A DNA stretch of 64,000 nt from Polyangium spumosum (GTDB lineage: Bacteria; Myxococcota_A; Polyangia; Polyangiales; Polyangiaceae), in the NCBI RefSeq assembly GCF_009649845.1, contig NZ_WJIE01000014.1, forward strand, positions 124,001-188,000. Direction: 5' to 3'. How positions within the stretch are numbered: position 1 is the stretch's first letter; every line of letters starts with the position of its first letter. The translations under genes were made by a program, and so were the position numbers. Of this stretch, positions 63,449 to 64,000 are shown piece by piece. The notes under the pieces were generated by a model. The model saw only the letters and a program-made list of their open reading frames with translations. It did not search any database and was not told the DNA's origin.

Positions 63449-64000
63449 ATGAACGCACGACTTGCGCTTGGGCTTTTGATGGGGCTGCTCGTGGGGTGCT
63501 CGCAGACCGGGGGGCAGACGGGGGAGATCGCCGCGGATCCCTGCGACTTCCAGCCCGGAAGGACGGGAGGAGGCTGGCCGCGCGTGGACCATGGCCTCAC
63601 CGACCCGACGCCGGTGGGCGTGAGCGGCCAGGAGGCGATCGACGCGACGGGCGGGTCCGGGAGCTTCGAGGTGGCGTGGGCCAATGGAAAGAAGAGCGCC
63701 GTGAGCTGGTCGCTCGCCGCCGATATCGAGAGCTCGCCGGTGGTGCAATCCATCGACCGCAAAGGCGACTGCGGCGACGAGCTCTTGCAGGTCCTCGTGC
63801 TCGGGGACTTCTCGAGCGCCGATGGCACCCTCGATCACGAGCAGCGAGGGGAGCTTTATCGGGGCGAGGACGGGGCCTCGGACCTTCGTCTGGCCTTTTT
63901 CTTCAACGAGAACCCGTTCCCGGACGTCCACGCAGGCGGCGGGGCGGGCGATAGCTGCGCAGATTGCAGCGGCAACTTCGAGCTCTCGTTCGAATTGCGC
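63449..64000 (+). CDS. Lipoprotein, C-terminus outside window
   Basis: 184 codons visible, running off the right edge in frame. Starts MNARLALGLLMGLLVGC, a type II lipoprotein signal (Cys 17) with AGGAGG 6 bp before. The mature part has a beta-rich domain (FEVAWANGKKSAVSWSLAADIESSPVVQ, ELLQVLVLGDFSSADG, LAFFFNENPF) with paired cysteines including SCADCSG. No family recognised. Divergent from the DUF4423 regulator. Confidence 0.7.
   Translation, partial: MNARLALGLLMGLLVGCSQTGGQTGEIAADPCDFQPGRTGGGWPRVDHGLTDPTPVGVSGQEAIDATGGSGSFEVAWANGKKSAVSWSLAADIESSPVVQSIDRKGDCGDELLQVLVLGDFSSADGTLDHEQRGELYRGEDGASDLRLAFFFNENPFPDVHAGGGAGDSCADCSGNFELSFELR

Overview
The window reads as chromosome of a large-genome myxobacterium, most likely of the Sorangium/Polyangium group. 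This is inferred from the very high GC with GC-rich third codon positions, many Gly/Ser-rich lipoproteins with GGSGGAGG-type linkers, a cysteine-rich CGDG...CDDGN repeat protein, a MYXO-CTERM-type tail, an AgmX/PglI-type C-terminal domain, DUF4388, TIGR02147/DUF4423 and SPW proteins. No rRNA, tRNA, insertion sequence or CRISPR array was seen.

Layout. 1-3.2 kb: sugar-nucleotide and glycosyl-transfer genes (GDP-L-fucose synthase cut by the window edge, a second epimerase, a GtrB/DPM1-type glycosyltransferase) around a small XRE regulator. 3.4-11.2 kb: a DUF4388/J-like regulatory protein, a sterol-desaturase-family hydroxylase, an acyl-CoA synthetase and a HAD hydrolase. 11.1-16.2 kb: a minus-strand, translationally coupled operon of a Tat-exported DUF1501 protein and two cytochrome c-like lipoproteins. 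16.5-24.2 kb: an AgmX-type lipoprotein, a candidate selenocysteine peroxiredoxin lipoprotein with an in-frame TGA and a SECIS-like hairpin, a MYXO-CTERM protein, a ClpA-type unfoldase, a two-repeat DM9 protein and small secreted proteins. 24.7-30.9 kb: an RsbR-type STAS protein, two coupled lipoproteins, a DUF2231-Rieske fusion, an SPW protein and membrane proteins. 30.9-32.8 kb: an overlapping AAA ATPase + HNH pair resembling Septu (PtuAB) anti-phage systems. 32.8-38.3 kb: an RluA-type synthase, an outer-membrane pair and a PP2C phosphatase fused to a cyclic-nucleotide sensor. 38.4 kb: a 41-bp tandem array of dyads. 38.7-42.7 kb: a small-molecule kinase and a GH57-kinase fusion. 42.6-49.4 kb: a coupled pair made of an HSP90-family ATPase and a 1695-residue protein that begins with a decayed HSP90 module. 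49.5-59 kb: mainly large secreted lipoproteins (cysteine-rich, subtilase, VWA, jelly-roll). 59.2-64 kb: an MFS transporter, a secretory-lipase-like lipoprotein, a DUF4423 regulator and a truncated lipoprotein.

How genes work together. Stop/start overlaps (ATGA or GTGA) tie together the DUF1501 operon, the ATPase-HNH pair, the two Ig-like lipoproteins and the HSP90-like pair, so each set probably makes one functional unit. The items most worth follow-up are the putative selenoprotein, the HSP90-like/giant-protein pair and the Septu-like pair. Functions are assigned by reading motifs only; no database search was run.
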